In this document: piece after piece, positions 31,030 to 42,229 of the stretch | How the letters are laid out: every line of letters begins with the position of its first letter | How positions within the stretch are numbered: position 1 is the stretch's first letter | DNA from: Mytilus californianus | Lineage: Eukaryota > Mollusca > Bivalvia > Mytilida > Mytilidae | Assembly: GCF_021869535.1 (NCBI RefSeq) | Contig: NW_026262679.1 | Span: 82,209,143-82,273,142 of the forward strand | Length of the DNA: 64,000 nucleotides | Reading direction: 5' to 3' | Notes under the pieces: generated by a model | The model's database searches: none | Seen by the model: the letters and a program-made list of their open reading frames with translations, nothing else | What the model was told of the DNA's origin: nothing | Translations under genes and position numbers: made by a program

Positions 31030-33165
31030 CATAAACTCCAGTTCCTTTCAGTATTATTTAGACAATTTCATTTTGTACATGTAATAGTCTTCCGTTTGAA
31101 TTTTGCACCCGGATATCTAAACACATTGGTTGACAGGACTTGTATTTCGTCATATGCTTACGTTAAACAATCTTTAAATAGATTTAAAAATCCTAAATAA
31201 AGCGATAGTCCTCATTCATATACAGAAATCAATAATAACCCATTTTATTTGTGTCAAGTGCTAGCAACGTTCGTCATAGGAAATATTACCTTTATGGAAA
31301 TGATTATTTAAAAAAATCGGGTATATCTTCAGTGATTCGTTATCAATTAAATGTTCAGGTTCATCATTGTGATTTAAATTACAAACAGAATAAGGAAGCT
31401 TGATATAAACAAAAAGAAATAATTATGCCGAGCCTGAACAAAAATTTTGAAGAAGAGGCCCTTTTTTATACCAGCGAAAGCGAAATATATTTGTTAAATA
31501 TTTTTTATGCCTTCTATGCATTAACAAAATTAGCTTTTTCATATTGGGCTCTACTAAGCCATCCAATATGTGTGGTTCACGCCAATTAGGCGATAAGTAA
31601 ACAACTCAAAAGTTACCAGAAGTACACATCTTAGAAATCATACAAACGTTCGTACGATACGAAGGCTCTGAAGAGCCTTCTAAAGCAAGACCACGTTAAA
31701 AAAAGGGGTGGGTGGTGGTGGGCATACTTGTAACACAAAAAATGATAAAAAAAGAAGAAAAAAGCGGGGGTCGAGAGGCCGGTAACAATGGTTACAAATC
31801 AACAATGAGAGAACTGTTATCACGTATTTCTAACAAAAACAAATTTTCTATTAAAACAAATGAAAGCAAACACAGGCTATCAGAGTTTTGAGCAGAATAA
31901 ATTTATAATGTTCCTATGCGAACAAATTCCTGACGTGCAGACCTCAGTAATGTTTCTACTATAGCAGTATAATTACCATGACTTCAATCAATACTCCATA
32001 TGTAGACAGATAACAATTCAAGAAAAAAATCAGCATCAAAATCGGGATAATCTGCAGCACAGATTAAATTTTATTTTAATTCGATCACCAAGGCAAATTC
32101 AAAGACACCCAATTGAATGAATCATTGTAAAAAAATAAAATTCTTTAACAGATTATTATGTTTGCAAATATATTTTCTATATTCTTTCTTTTTTTTTACC
32201 CAAACAGATAAACCTTTAAATCGTTATATTCATACAGAGACAATATTTCATATTTAAACGTTTTGGTTGGAAACAGTCAGTAGACCGACGTGCCAGAAAA
32301 TTGTGTCTGTGATTGAAATTATTCGATTTCGGGAATCATGCTTCAAAAAGAACTTTCATGGGTAAAGAGTTTTTAAATTATGGTGCATACATTTTTTGTA
32401 AATTATTTTTGAACGTTGATATATATTTGGAATTCCTTCCTCATATCAGTATAACCTGACTATTTTTCATTTATTCAATGAAATATGCTTTTACACAAGA
32501 AGTTTTTCAAGGTAACTTTATTCATAAAAACAAGTTAAATGTTGTCCTTCAAATATTTCTTTTTTTGCTTATTACACTGTTACAGTAGTAGATAAAGTTA
32601 AACAATTACATCTTGTTTTTGGGTGGTAACAATATTTTCTCATATTTTCAGTGTATTCTTCATTCTAAACATAAAGTCAGATTCAAAGAACTAGTCTAGC
32701 TATGTTTCATAGAACAGTTAAGCTAATGCAGATACAAATATCTTGTTTCAGGAAGGAAATAATCATACGTTGTAAAAAATCTACTATGACCCAAACAAAA
32801 TTTTCTGAAACAGACCTTCAAAATGTTGGATTTTTTATTGATTACATTTTTGTTATGTTTAGTGGATGTGGTTTTCAACTTGTTACTTTATTCCTATGAC
32901 TGCGGCACTCTTCATACAGAAGTTTAATTAATGTTAATTTTTCCAATGCAAACTTTCCATTTATGTGTAGCAACTTTCCAACAACGCCTGCCTATTGAGT
33001 ATATATTTCACAGTTAATATATTATTCAAAGGCTTGGGTTTCCTTTCAGTATTTCCTTGATAGAGGGTTTCTGCATACAAGGAGGTTGTTGCACCAAGGG
33101 TTTCTAGTAATAAAGTAAAGTCATCAATCATGATTTGGCTGTATTTTTCAGATTGACTCACAAAT
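31030..33165. other. No gene recognised
   Basis: AT-rich, apparently unique sequence. It may contain upstream promoter sequence of AF9/ENL. The open frame at 32702-32899 is not recognisable. Confidence 0.35.
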
Positions 33166-33169
33166 GACC

Positions 33170-33945
33170 ACGGATATATGTTCCACATGTCGTAACCACA
33201 ATTCCGTCTACTTTTCCTGGATTTTGACATTACCGAATGCGACTAATCATATGAATTTTACTTGCATGAGCAACACAGCGGGTGCCACTATTGGAGTAGA
33301 AACTCATCTTGCTCTTTCCGGAGCACCTGGTACAACAGGTGCCACTATTGGAGTAGAAACTCATCTTGCTCTTTCTGGAACACCTGAGTACAACGGGTGC
33401 CACTATTGGAGTAGAAACTAATCTTGCTCTTTCCGGAGCACCGGAGTTCATCCCCAGTTTTTTTGTAGAGTTGGTTTTGCTAAATCTTTCGTTTCGTTGT
33501 TATCTTTTTGGCCATTGTGTTGTCTGTTTTTATTAGACTATTTTTTGGCCATTGTGTTGTCTGTTTTTATTAGACTATTTTGGCCATTGTGTTGTCTGTT
33601 TTTATTAGAATTTTTTTGCCATTGTGTTGTCTGTTATTATTAGACTTTTTTGGCCATTCTGTTGTCTGTTTTTATAAAAAAAATATGGTTTATGGCCATT
33701 GTATTGTCTGTTTTTATTAGACTATTTTGGCCATTGTGTTGTCTGTTTTTTTAAAGACTTTTTTGGCCATTGTGTTGTCTGCTTTTAGTAGACTTTTTAG
33801 CCATTGTGTTGTCTGTTTTTATAAAAATTATGTTTTTTGGCCATTGTGTTGTCTGTTTTTATTAGACTTATGGTTTTTGGCCGTTGTGGTGTCTTTTTTT
33901 TTATTAAACTTATGTTTTTGATTGCCCCTTTATTTTGTTCTCTCT
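33170..33945 (+). repeat. Penelope-like 3' region with two internal tandem expansions
   Basis: 'ATGTCGTAACCACAATTCCG' (33187) corresponds to the end of the reverse-transcriptase frame at 63180-63160 on the minus strand. It is followed by the same GGGTGCCAC...CTTTCCGGAGCACC block. Here that block is amplified as three ~63-bp units (33270-33440). The following TTGGCCATTGTGTTGTCTGT segment is amplified about twelve times at ~37 bp (33505-33905). A (CT)n run ends the fragment. Confidence 0.6.
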
Positions 33946-34139
33946 CTCTCTCTCTTTTTGAAACACGGCAAATCAAATCGTTTCATTTAGTTTTCATTCC
34001 TGGAGTCAAATTCTATACCTTTAAATTATCATTACATGGCATTGCTCGTATTAATTCAAGATTCCCATGTCAATCCAGAGGCGATCGCTCGAGGTTTGAT
34101 GTGGGTCGATGGTTTGATACTAGGACTGATATATAGTTC

Positions 34140-35590
34140 CATGTTGTTACCAGTTGATCACATATTTGAGAAATATTGGGAGTGATACTATAATTGGACG
34201 ACAGACATCATTGTTATGCTTTTTATGTTAAAATTCCATAAAACGATTATCCATACACTCTTTCAGTCATCTGCCAAGGCTCTTTGATAAGCTTTATTTA
34301 GCACTGTTTCCCTGTATGTATATAAATATTTCTCAGATTTTGTCCATCAATGAGGTTGAGGTCTCTTTCAATTCCCTGTTGAATGTATACTCAACTTGAT
34401 GGGGCTCCGAGTAATTTATAACTTGAACTATGGTATGAACAATTGTTTATCTTTGAAGACCGTTTGTTCACCCCTAGATGTTTTCTGGATTTTTGTTTTG
34501 TTATGTTTTTGTTTAATTGACTTATGCTCCATATTAACTACATGGACTTTGCAAATAACTAGTTTTCTGAAATTCAGATTAAGAACCAAATTACACATGT
34601 ATCTCTGCCGGAACCTCCCTTTTAATATATTTGCATCTTTCTAAGTTATGCCTTTAACTATTAAGAATGTGAAATGCACACAAATTCCGGAAAACTTGTG
34701 AGACATGTTACACCTTTACTGCTTACTGTTTACAGTTGACCAAAATATTTTAAGCTAAACTAATTATTTCATAACTCTTTAAATGACTCTCAAATAACTA
34801 GTTATCACCAATATTTTCGTTGCCAAGAAAGTGATCACGTTCTATATCAAATCATAAACAGGGGTCTCGTGGAAGACCACGTTCTTCTTATCCGGAGAAT
34901 ACGTAACAAAGAAGATATATAACAAAATGTCAACGTTTAATTTTGCACAATAGGAAATCACAACAGAAGCTGTATATCGTAAGTATAGAGAATATAAAAT
35001 AATGTTTTATTGTTTTTAAATCAGAAATTCAAACTATATATATGCAACATGTTATCAAGGCAGGAAGAAGCAGCAGAGACTATATCAAGAAGATGTGGTA
35101 TAATTTTTTTTTTATGTCTGTTTGCACTTCATTTTGCCATTTTTCTTGAAGGTTTACTTTTTGATTTCACGATTTTCCGCTATATGCATTCACGACGAAT
35201 TTTTGATTTGTTCGTATGGTTAGAAAATGTATAAAAGTAAGCTAGGAAGATACAGGACCATGCAGCTAAAACAACAAACGGCTGCCTGCTGTTCGCATCT
35301 AGTAATTCTGATAAAGGGAGTACGGATGATGTATATATCTTTTCTGACGTTGATGCAGGAAAAGTCCACCAGGTCTTATTTCTTGTAATTTTGCTCGTTT
35401 GAAATTTTGTTCATTATGTTAACATAGGTTGTCTCTTGTATTGTTTGGAGACTGTAAAAAAAAATTCCCGTGCTTGAAGAGAATTTTTACAGTTATGACG
35501 TCTTAATTTTGTGAGATAATTTCTCAATATATGTTTACTACTGCATTAGATCTTTTTCGGTCATATTGTTTATCGAATTTTTATGTTGTC
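34140..35590. other. No gene recognised
   Basis: AT-rich sequence. The open frames at 34396-34644 and 35010-35234 are short, start without context and match no family I know. Confidence 0.35.
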
Positions 35591-35594
35591 AAAA

Positions 35595-35790
35595 TTGTCA
35601 TGTTTAGTTCATTCGCTTGCCTTTCCGAAGCACAAGAGTGCACTACCGAATTTGGATGGGGTCGTGTTGCCCAATCTTCAGTTCTGTGGACTTTTGTTAA
35701 TCTTGAGTCGTTCATCTTTTTGCTGTGGTGTTGTCTGTTTTTCTTCAACTTAAGGTTCTTGATGGCCCCTTGGTATTTTCTCCTATTTCT
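35595..35790 (+). repeat. Diverged Penelope-like 3' region
   Basis: 'GCTGTGGTGTTGTCTGTTTT' and 'GTTCTTGATGGCCCCTTGGT' match the end of the 33505-33945 fragment ('TTTTTGATTGCCCCTT'). An open frame across it is accidental. Confidence 0.4.
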
Positions 35791-36014
35791 TCAAAGTAAG
35801 TCCTTTTTATCATATTCCGTGTGACAGCTATTTTCTGTGAAAAAATACCGTTTTACTTTTATTTTCCATTTTCTAACGCGATTGTTCTCATACCAACACA
35901 ATCATACTTTGGAAGTAGACAATTTTGTTTATTTTCTTTTGTTTCCTATTCTGACATCGGACTCGGACTTCTCTTAAACTGAGTTTTACTGTGCGTACTG
36001 TTGTGCGTTTTTTT

Positions 36015-36345
36015 TCTACATTGGCTAGAGGTATAGGGAGAGGGTTGAGATCTCAAAAACATGTTTAACCCCGCCACATTTTTGCGCCTGTCCCAAGTCA
36101 GGAGCCTCTGGCCTTTGTTAGTCTTGTATCATTTTTAATTTTAGTTTCTTGTGTATAATTTGGAGTTTAGTATGTCGTCCATTATCACTGAACTAGTATA
36201 CATATTTGTTTAGGGCCAGCTGAAGGACGCCTCCGGGTGCGGGAGTTTCTCGCTGCATTGAAGACCCATTGGTGGCCTTCGGCTGTTGTCTGCTCTATGG
36301 TCGGGTTGTTGTCTCTTTGACACATTCCCCATTTCCATTCTCAAT
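36015..36345 (+). repeat. Interspersed repeat ('CTGTCCCAAGTCAGGAGCC')
   Basis: 'AGGGAGAGGGTTGAGATCTC', 'ACATGTTTAACCCCGCCACA' and 'CTGTCCCAAGTCAGGAGCC' also occur, diverged, at 52735-52815. The tail 'GTTGTTGTCTCTTTGACACA' and 'TTCCCCATTTCCATTCTCAA' occurs in reverse at 38448-38505. I read it as the 3' part of a retroelement family; which one is unclear. Confidence 0.55.
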
Positions 36346-36496
36346 TTTAAGTATATAGGAAAGTAAGCTGAAATTGAATAGAACCTTTATTGAAAATATC
36401 TCTAAGATAGAAACAATAAAAGTGGGTCCATGTAAGCACCAATCGCCTGCCGCAGTGTGTATATAAAAGCAATTGGACTAATGTGTAGACTAAAAT

Positions 36497-36532
36497 AATA
36501 ATAATAATAATAATGATAATAATAATAATATC
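36497..36532. repeat. (ATA/ATAATA)n microsatellite
   Basis: A run of AATAATAATAAT with one TGATAA interruption lies about 70 bases upstream of the SOUL-family start codon. Confidence 0.8.
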
Positions 36533-36598
36533 ATTTAAGATAAAATATAAAATTATATCAATAAAGGAGCATAAATTTCCTTTACAGATATTCTAAAA

Positions 36599-36724
36599 AT
36601 GCTGAGTTCCATTGTATCATTCGGAAGCCTTCTTATTATTGTACAAGCCACCAGTGATTATGTGAAACCATGGTTTTGTCATAAACTTGATTGTCCAAAA
36701 TTTACAGTTTTACAGAACACGACA
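36599..36724 (+). CDS. SOUL-family exon 1
   Basis: 42 codons from ATG to ACA before a GTAAGT donor. It encodes the hydrophobic leader, a Cys-containing stretch (WFCHKLDCPKF) and TVLQNTT, phase 0 at its end. Four bases before ATG are AAAA, acceptable for an animal start. Confidence 0.85.
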
Positions 36725-39700
36725 GTAAGTTCTATAAATGGATTGTTTATATTAGTTACGTTGAAAAACACGAAGAAGGAAGTAAAATTTGTTCACAGGA
36801 ATTCGAGTCTGTTTAGAATTAACTGGGTGTTTTGGCTATAAATAAAAAGAGAAATCCCCATTTTTACTTGTTTCGCTAATGATTAATTTTTAATAGTTTT
36901 ACAATTCCTTCGAGAGACAAATTCAAAAATTACAGAAATTATATATTGTTCTGAAAAAAGAATCACACTAAAAACTGAAATTTCTTATGGGATTTAATTA
37001 TGGATTGTGATTGACGGACACAAGGGAAGTAGTTTTTACAATACGCATTTTCTAGTATTTCAATCAGATATTTTGTCATGTTGGAAATGATAGATTCTCA
37101 CTGTTTGCACAACAACTTATACCTCTAAACAGTTTTGTACACAGGCACTTGTCTTTGAAAAAAAATACCTATGTATACCTTAATATTAGGTATATCGGTA
37201 ATTTTTTTTTAGAGACAAGTGCCTGTGGTTTCACTGCAGAGATTTCCAATACAAGCATGATGAATGCATAAATAACATTTACTTGTAGGACTACCAACTA
37301 CGACATTATATCCCATCAAAATGGGTAGCAACAAACATGACAGTTAAAACGTATGGACGCTCAAGCAATGGTCAGTTGTTCCAAAAACTTTTCCAGTATA
37401 TATCAGGAAATAATGTTCCAGGTCAGTACAGGCAACATTACATTACTATGTCGTCAATACACAGATAATATTTACTTCTCACAAAGTTTAGATTTTGTTA
37501 CTTTGCATATATATATATAAAAAATATAAATGTTTTTATGTGGAACTCATATCTTCCGAAAAATCTTGACGACACATTAGATCAAATACAAAAAAAAAAC
37601 TAGACAAAGTGATGCCCCCGCACTCCACTCTGAAGTAACCGTATTATAACAAAGTCAATGTAGGACTTTCTTTGAGATATTATTGTGTCTGGGAGACACA
37701 AATGATGTCCCCGCAGATGCAAAGTGTTATTTTAAAATACACAAAGTTGAGCATGGGAGCATATAGGTCTATGGTTCACTGTAGGAGGAGTTATCCTGGA
37801 TCGCTATATGCACCTCTTATACAAGTATATACTCCAAAATTGACAAAGTTCAACTATCTCCCAAAAGAGCAAATATTAATAAAAATCAAAACCCTGACCA
37901 CATGCACACCTTCAATATACATACAAACAGCCAGCAAAGTCAAAACTTCCTAGCATTCAAACTGTAGGAGGAGTTATGTGGAATAACTATATACCCATAA
38001 TGGGACGGACGGACGGACAGGGGTAAAACAATATCCCCCCCCCCCTTGCAACTTTTAGTTGCGGGGCCATAAAAAGAGAAGTGGATGAAATGTCATTAAG
38101 AAACACGACAAACGTGGCTGGGTTACTTAGTTTGTAGAGTACTCAACCATAATCTGAGACAACAAAAAGGTACAGAGAAAAAATTCTAATAAAATCCAGT
38201 AAAAAAGCACAGTTCAATAATAACATTTTAACAGAAACAAATACAACGTAAAAAAATATCTGCAATAAAAGGACTCAGATCCAATGCTCTTTCGAATTTG
38301 TAGAAAAAAGGCAGCTTATGTTTATATTTGAGAATATAACAGGTTATCATGTTTGCATTAGACACGCACACATTTTGTAAGAATGAATTGTATTTTTGTA
38401 TTTGCCACAACAATAACAGTAAAGAATTGTTTAATAGATTTACATAAAATTGAGAATGGAAATGGGGAATGTGTCAAAGAGACAACAACCCCACCATAGA
38501 GCAGACAACATACCTATATTAAACGTTCCATGGTTTTATTTCGACAATTCAACATTTGGTATAATTAACAATACTATAAATTTCCATAGGAGAAAAAGTT
38601 GAAATGACTGCACCCGTGGTAACCACAGTAATACCAGAATCAGATGGACAGACTATGTACATCATGCACTTTATGATTCCCTACGCAAAACAGACCAATA
38701 CTCCGGTGCCTAATGATAGCGATGTATATTTGGTAGATGTGCCAGCAATGGACGTTTACGTTAAGTAAGTTATTTTATCTTGATAAATATAAGAACGGCA
38801 ATTTTTCATTGTTTTATGTTCATTTTCGGAGAAAATAAAAAAAAAATCAATAAAAATGGACATTTGGTAAATGTTACAAATTTTCACATTTGATGACAGA
38901 ATCTTGCTTGACCAAATCGGTTAATTTTATACGACAAATAGTTGGTCAGTATGATTTTTAATGCAAATTATTTTAAAAGTCCATATGGAAGCTTAGTTGA
39001 ATCTAGATGTGCAGTTTTAGATGCCTATACCAAGTCTGGAATATGACGGCTGTTTCCATTCATTCCGTTTTGGTTGATATAATCGAGCAATGAATTTTGT
39101 CAGTTTTAATGAACTCCCCCCTTCGAATATACCTTGGAGTTAAGTATTTTTGTGAATACTTTTTTTTTAATCTGGATAAATTGAATTAAAGGAGATGTAC
39201 AGAATACGTCAATGAAGCCGCAATCAATAACCAAAAATGATGTTAGATAAACGTCATCGACAGAAACATACAACACATATAACCGTAATCAACATCTAGA
39301 AGTATAATAGAAATCGTGTGAATTCTATTCTGTTTGACTCAACATGCCCGAGGAACACTATTACGTAACTTATAACTGGGGGAGTAAAACTGCTGTAAAA
39401 CGCTCATCTAATTTCTAAATGTTATTTTTGGTAATTTTTGGTAAATTTTCTTGGATCTAAAATAACTGTGCAGTCTTTACTCGTTGAATTAATAATGCGC
39501 GGTCTGACATTTAACGCCCTTGCGCGAGTATTGTTTTCCCACTCTCATATGCATACTACACAAACATTTTACATAACTCGAGTTGATTAATGTCTTTATC
39601 TCATGTAACATTTGAAACGTATTTTAATTCTTTTTCCAATAATTATGAAACTAATATGTATATATATGCCTGCGGTTTTTGTGGTGTTTTGTATGTTATG

Positions 39701-40578
39701 TTTTGACATATTTGTTACTCCCACGAAGCCATAAAGCTTTATTTATCCTGGTAGAATATGATCATTGTAGTAAAAATGTCAAGTTCTCCAATTCTAGTTC
39801 AATTAGAAGGTTAATTGGTACAATGATGTAAGAAATATTGGAATCCAGAAAACCAGAAAACCAGACTGGCAATGTGAGATTAAAACAGCTTAAAAACCAG
39901 TCGTGTTTAAAGTTGTCGCTTCAATTTGTTAATATTCTATATTGTACAGAAAGATTTCCAAGCTTTATCAAAAGTCTTACTATTGTTACTAAGAGTTAAA
40001 ACGTTCGGCTGGCGAAGATGACAAGAACCAAGACGTTTGGATTAAAAAAGCATATAATCCTGTTATTATAGCTATCATGCAGTAATGACAAATATTCTGT
40101 TTATGATGTTGTATAATTAGACTCTAAAGAGCATGTCTGCCAAGCTTAATAATCTAACACTAAAAGCGGAACATTTATTGGAAACGTTTTGAAAAGAATG
40201 ATATTTTACTAACAGTTCAAAAAAGGTATTGTAATTATTTCACGACTTGCTACATTTCACAAAATACAAAAATGGTAGCAAAATAAACCTTATTACAATT
40301 CTATTCGTTAAAAACACAATGCAACTCGATTTACAAAACGAAATATTGTATATCTAACCATTCATTACATATGTTTTCTGATCTTTCATTTTAGGTCATT
40401 TGGTGGATTCGCCAGTGAAAGTACTTACGTCACAAAATTACAGGAACTAAAAACAAGTTTAGACACTAATGCTTCCAATGTGTATGATTCATCTCGGTTC
40501 TTCACTCTTGGATACGACAGTCCATTTGCCTTTATTAACAGACATAACGAAGTGTGGCTTCAAGCCGTGAAAGCATAA
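36599..40578 (+). CDS. SOUL/heme-binding protein family, probably secreted (4 exons, 205 aa)
   Basis: Exons 36599-36724, 37289-37421, 38590-38764 and 40395-40578 join in phase to 618 bases ending with TAA. Residues 1-17 (MLSSIVSFGSLLIIVQA) look like a cleavable signal peptide. The body has the SOUL/HEBP layout: YQLRHYIPSKWVATN (strand 1), NGQLFQKLFQYISGNN, then EKVEMTAPVV with MHFMIPY in exon 3, and SFGGFAS followed by FFTLGYDSPF near the end. Family members bind heme or tetrapyrroles and run to about 190-220 residues, so this is full length. Vertebrate HEBP1/2 are cytosolic; the leader suggests an extracellular form, as in some plants and invertebrates. Partners cannot be inferred. Confidence 0.9.
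37140..37227. mobile_element. Palindromic MITE, copy 2
   Basis: CACAGGCACTTGTCTTTGAA at the left and AGAGACAAGTGCCTGTG at the right are inverted repeats with an AT-rich centre. It belongs to the family at 30425-30574 and ends 61 bases before exon 2 of the SOUL-family gene. Confidence 0.65.
37289..37421 (+). CDS. SOUL-family exon 2
   Basis: 133 bases after a TTACTTGTAG acceptor. It encodes DYQLRHYIPSKWVATN... through ISGNNVP and the first base of a Gly codon before GTCAGT. The YELRxY-PSKWV pattern is the hallmark N-terminal strand of SOUL proteins. Confidence 0.88.
37600..38075 (+). mobile_element. Modular element 'I' in SOUL intron 2
   Basis: The head motif ATGCCCCCGCA is at 37612-37622, with a second head-like block at 37686-37714 (GTCTGGGAGAC then ATGTCCCCGCA). 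The tail has GGACGGACGGACGGACAGG (38004-38022), a poly-C run, then a GCAACTTTTAGTTGC hairpin ending TGCGGGGCCAT (38060-38070). Its complement ATGGCCCCGCA matches the head at 10 of 11. No protein is encoded. Confidence 0.6.
38448..38505 (-). repeat. Fragment of the 36015-36345 repeat family
   Basis: 'TTGAGAATGGAAATGGGGAA' and 'TGTGTCAAAGAGACAACAAC' are the reverse complement of the end of that repeat. The fragment lies in SOUL intron 2, 85 bases before exon 3. Confidence 0.65.
38590..38764 (+). CDS. SOUL-family exon 3
   Basis: 175 bases between TTTCCATAG and GTAAGT. It encodes GEKVEMTAPVV, a MHFMIPYAKQTNTPVP segment and DVYLVDVPAMDVYV, ending with two bases of a Lys codon. These match the central sheet of the SOUL fold. 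Confidence 0.88.
38770..40390 (+). other. SOUL-family intron 3
   Basis: AT-rich intronic sequence. I see no recognised repeat or gene in it. Confidence 0.5.
40395..40578 (+). CDS. SOUL-family exon 4
   Basis: 184 bases after a TTTCATTTTAG acceptor. It encodes SFGGFASESTYVTKLQELK, a helix, then FFTLGYDSPFAFINRHNEVW and a C-terminal QAVKA before TAA. This is the typical C-terminal half of the family. Confidence 0.9.
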
Positions 40579-40612
40579 ACAAAAATACATTTTCTTCTTT
40601 TACATATTTGTA

Positions 40613-40618
40613 AATAAA
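40613..40618 (+). terminator. Candidate polyadenylation signal, SOUL-family gene
   Basis: AATAAA lies 35 bases after the stop codon; another AATAAA is at 40674-40679. Either could define the 3' end. Confidence 0.45.
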
Positions 40619-40964
40619 TTGTTTGATCATAACAAAATCATATTTCATCTTTATACATAAATGTTTGTGAGAAAATAAACACGTTTGTTTGTTTATTTGT
40701 TATTCGGTAAACTAAGGACAAAATAAATTAGCACGTATACTTTTAGAAGAACCGTTTACTATGTCTTTAAATGAAAATTAGTCGTAAAAATGATAGAAAT
40801 AACATAAACTTTCATGTTAAAAATTGCTTATTGCAAATGTTCAGAGTTATAGACCTGTTTTTGGGGCACGTTTAATGTACAAAAAAAAATCCTTTCTGTG
40901 TAAAACCCCTATGAATCGAATGCTTATTGTTAAGAAATACAGTTTTATACATTTAAAGGTTTTT

Positions 40965-42225
40965 AGCTCACTTGGCGTCCGTCGTCCGTCGTCGTTAACT
41001 TTTACAAAAATCTTATTCTCTGAAACTACTGGGCCAAATTTAACCAAACTTGGCCACAATCACCATTGGGGTATCTTGTTTAAAAGATGTGTCCGATGAT
41101 CCCGTCCCCCAATCAAAATGGCCGCCATGGCTTAAAATAGAACATAGGGGTAAAATGTAGATTTTGGCTAATATCTCTAAAACTAAAACATTGAGAGCAA
41201 ATCTGAGGTAAAATGGTTCACCAGGTCAACATCTATCTGCCCTGAAATTTTCAGACAAATCAGACAACCCGTTGTTGGGTTGCTACCCCTGAATTGGTAA
41301 TTTCAAGGAAATTTTGCAGTTTTTGGTTATTATCTTGAATATTATTATAGATAGAGATAAACTGTAAACAGCACAATAATGTTCAGCAAAGTAAGATCTA
41401 CAAATAAGTCAACATGACCAAAATTGTCAATTGACCCCTTAAGGAGTTATTGTCCTTTGTAGTCAATTTTTAACAATTTTTTGTAAATTTTTTGTAATCT
41501 TTTACAAAAATCTTCTCTGATGAAACTACAAAGACAAATTTAACCAAACTTGGTCACAATCATCATTAGGGTATCTAGTTTAAAAAATGTGTCCGATGAT
41601 CTCGCCTACCAACCAACATGGCCTACATGGCTAAAAATAGAACATAGGGGTAAAATGCAAGTTTTGTCTTATTTTTTGAACCGATAAAAAATAGAGAAAA
41701 TCTGAAAGGAGCAAAATGTTCAGAATAATGAGCTCTACCAATTGTTCATATACGTCAAATTCTTATAGGAGTTATTGCCCATAAATGGCAATTTTACCAT
41801 TTTTCTTTTCATTTTTGCCTATTATCATGAACACTATGATATTTTAGTTGAGAGAGACATTTTTTTCCGTTATGCCTTGTATGATTTAAATTATAATAGA
41901 TAAATAAACACTTTAAATCACAAAAATGATCAGCAAGGCAAGATCTATTAAAAAGTCAAATTTTGCCGATATAGTTAGTAGACTGTCACTCTTCAAAGGA
42001 GTGATTACCCTTAAATGAGGATTTTTTTACACTCTTTTGTGTTTTGAGCAAAAACTAAAGAAGATAGAGAGAAACTAAACAGACTAAAAGATCAGTAATA
42101 CAAGATCAACAAAATAGAGATTTTTTACATGAAGTCTATCCTCGTCTACAATGTTGGAGAGTGTCCTTTGTTTGATATGCACATAGACCAAGGTGAGCGA
42201 CACAGGCTCTTTAGAGTCTCTAGTT
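40965..42225 (-). mobile_element. Long modular element 'H'
   Basis: The plus strand begins AGCTCACTTGGCGTCCGTCG (40967-40986) and ends GACCAAGGTGAGCGACACAG followed by an AGGCTCTTTAGAGTCT hairpin (about 42186-42222). AGCTCACTTGG and CCAAGGTGAGC are inverted repeats at the two ends. The GTCCGTCGTCCGTCG block is at the left, so the orientation equals minus relative to the other modular elements. Inside are two diverged ~540-bp halves with 'AACTACTGGGCCAAATTTAA' and 'AACATAGGGGTAAAATG'. Partial copies lie at 46975-47500 and around 59580-60230. Confidence 0.6.
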
Positions 42226-42229
42226 TTTT

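Noticed and set aside
33505-33905. Hydrophobic repeat protein from the TTGGCCATTGTGTTGTCTGT array
   Set aside because: The period is not kept in frame, and the same sequence is a non-coding retroelement 3' region elsewhere.
36599-36841. Single-exon reading of the SOUL-family start to 36841
   Set aside because: The reading past 36724 runs through a GTAAGT donor into intron; the family-specific sequence continues at 37289.
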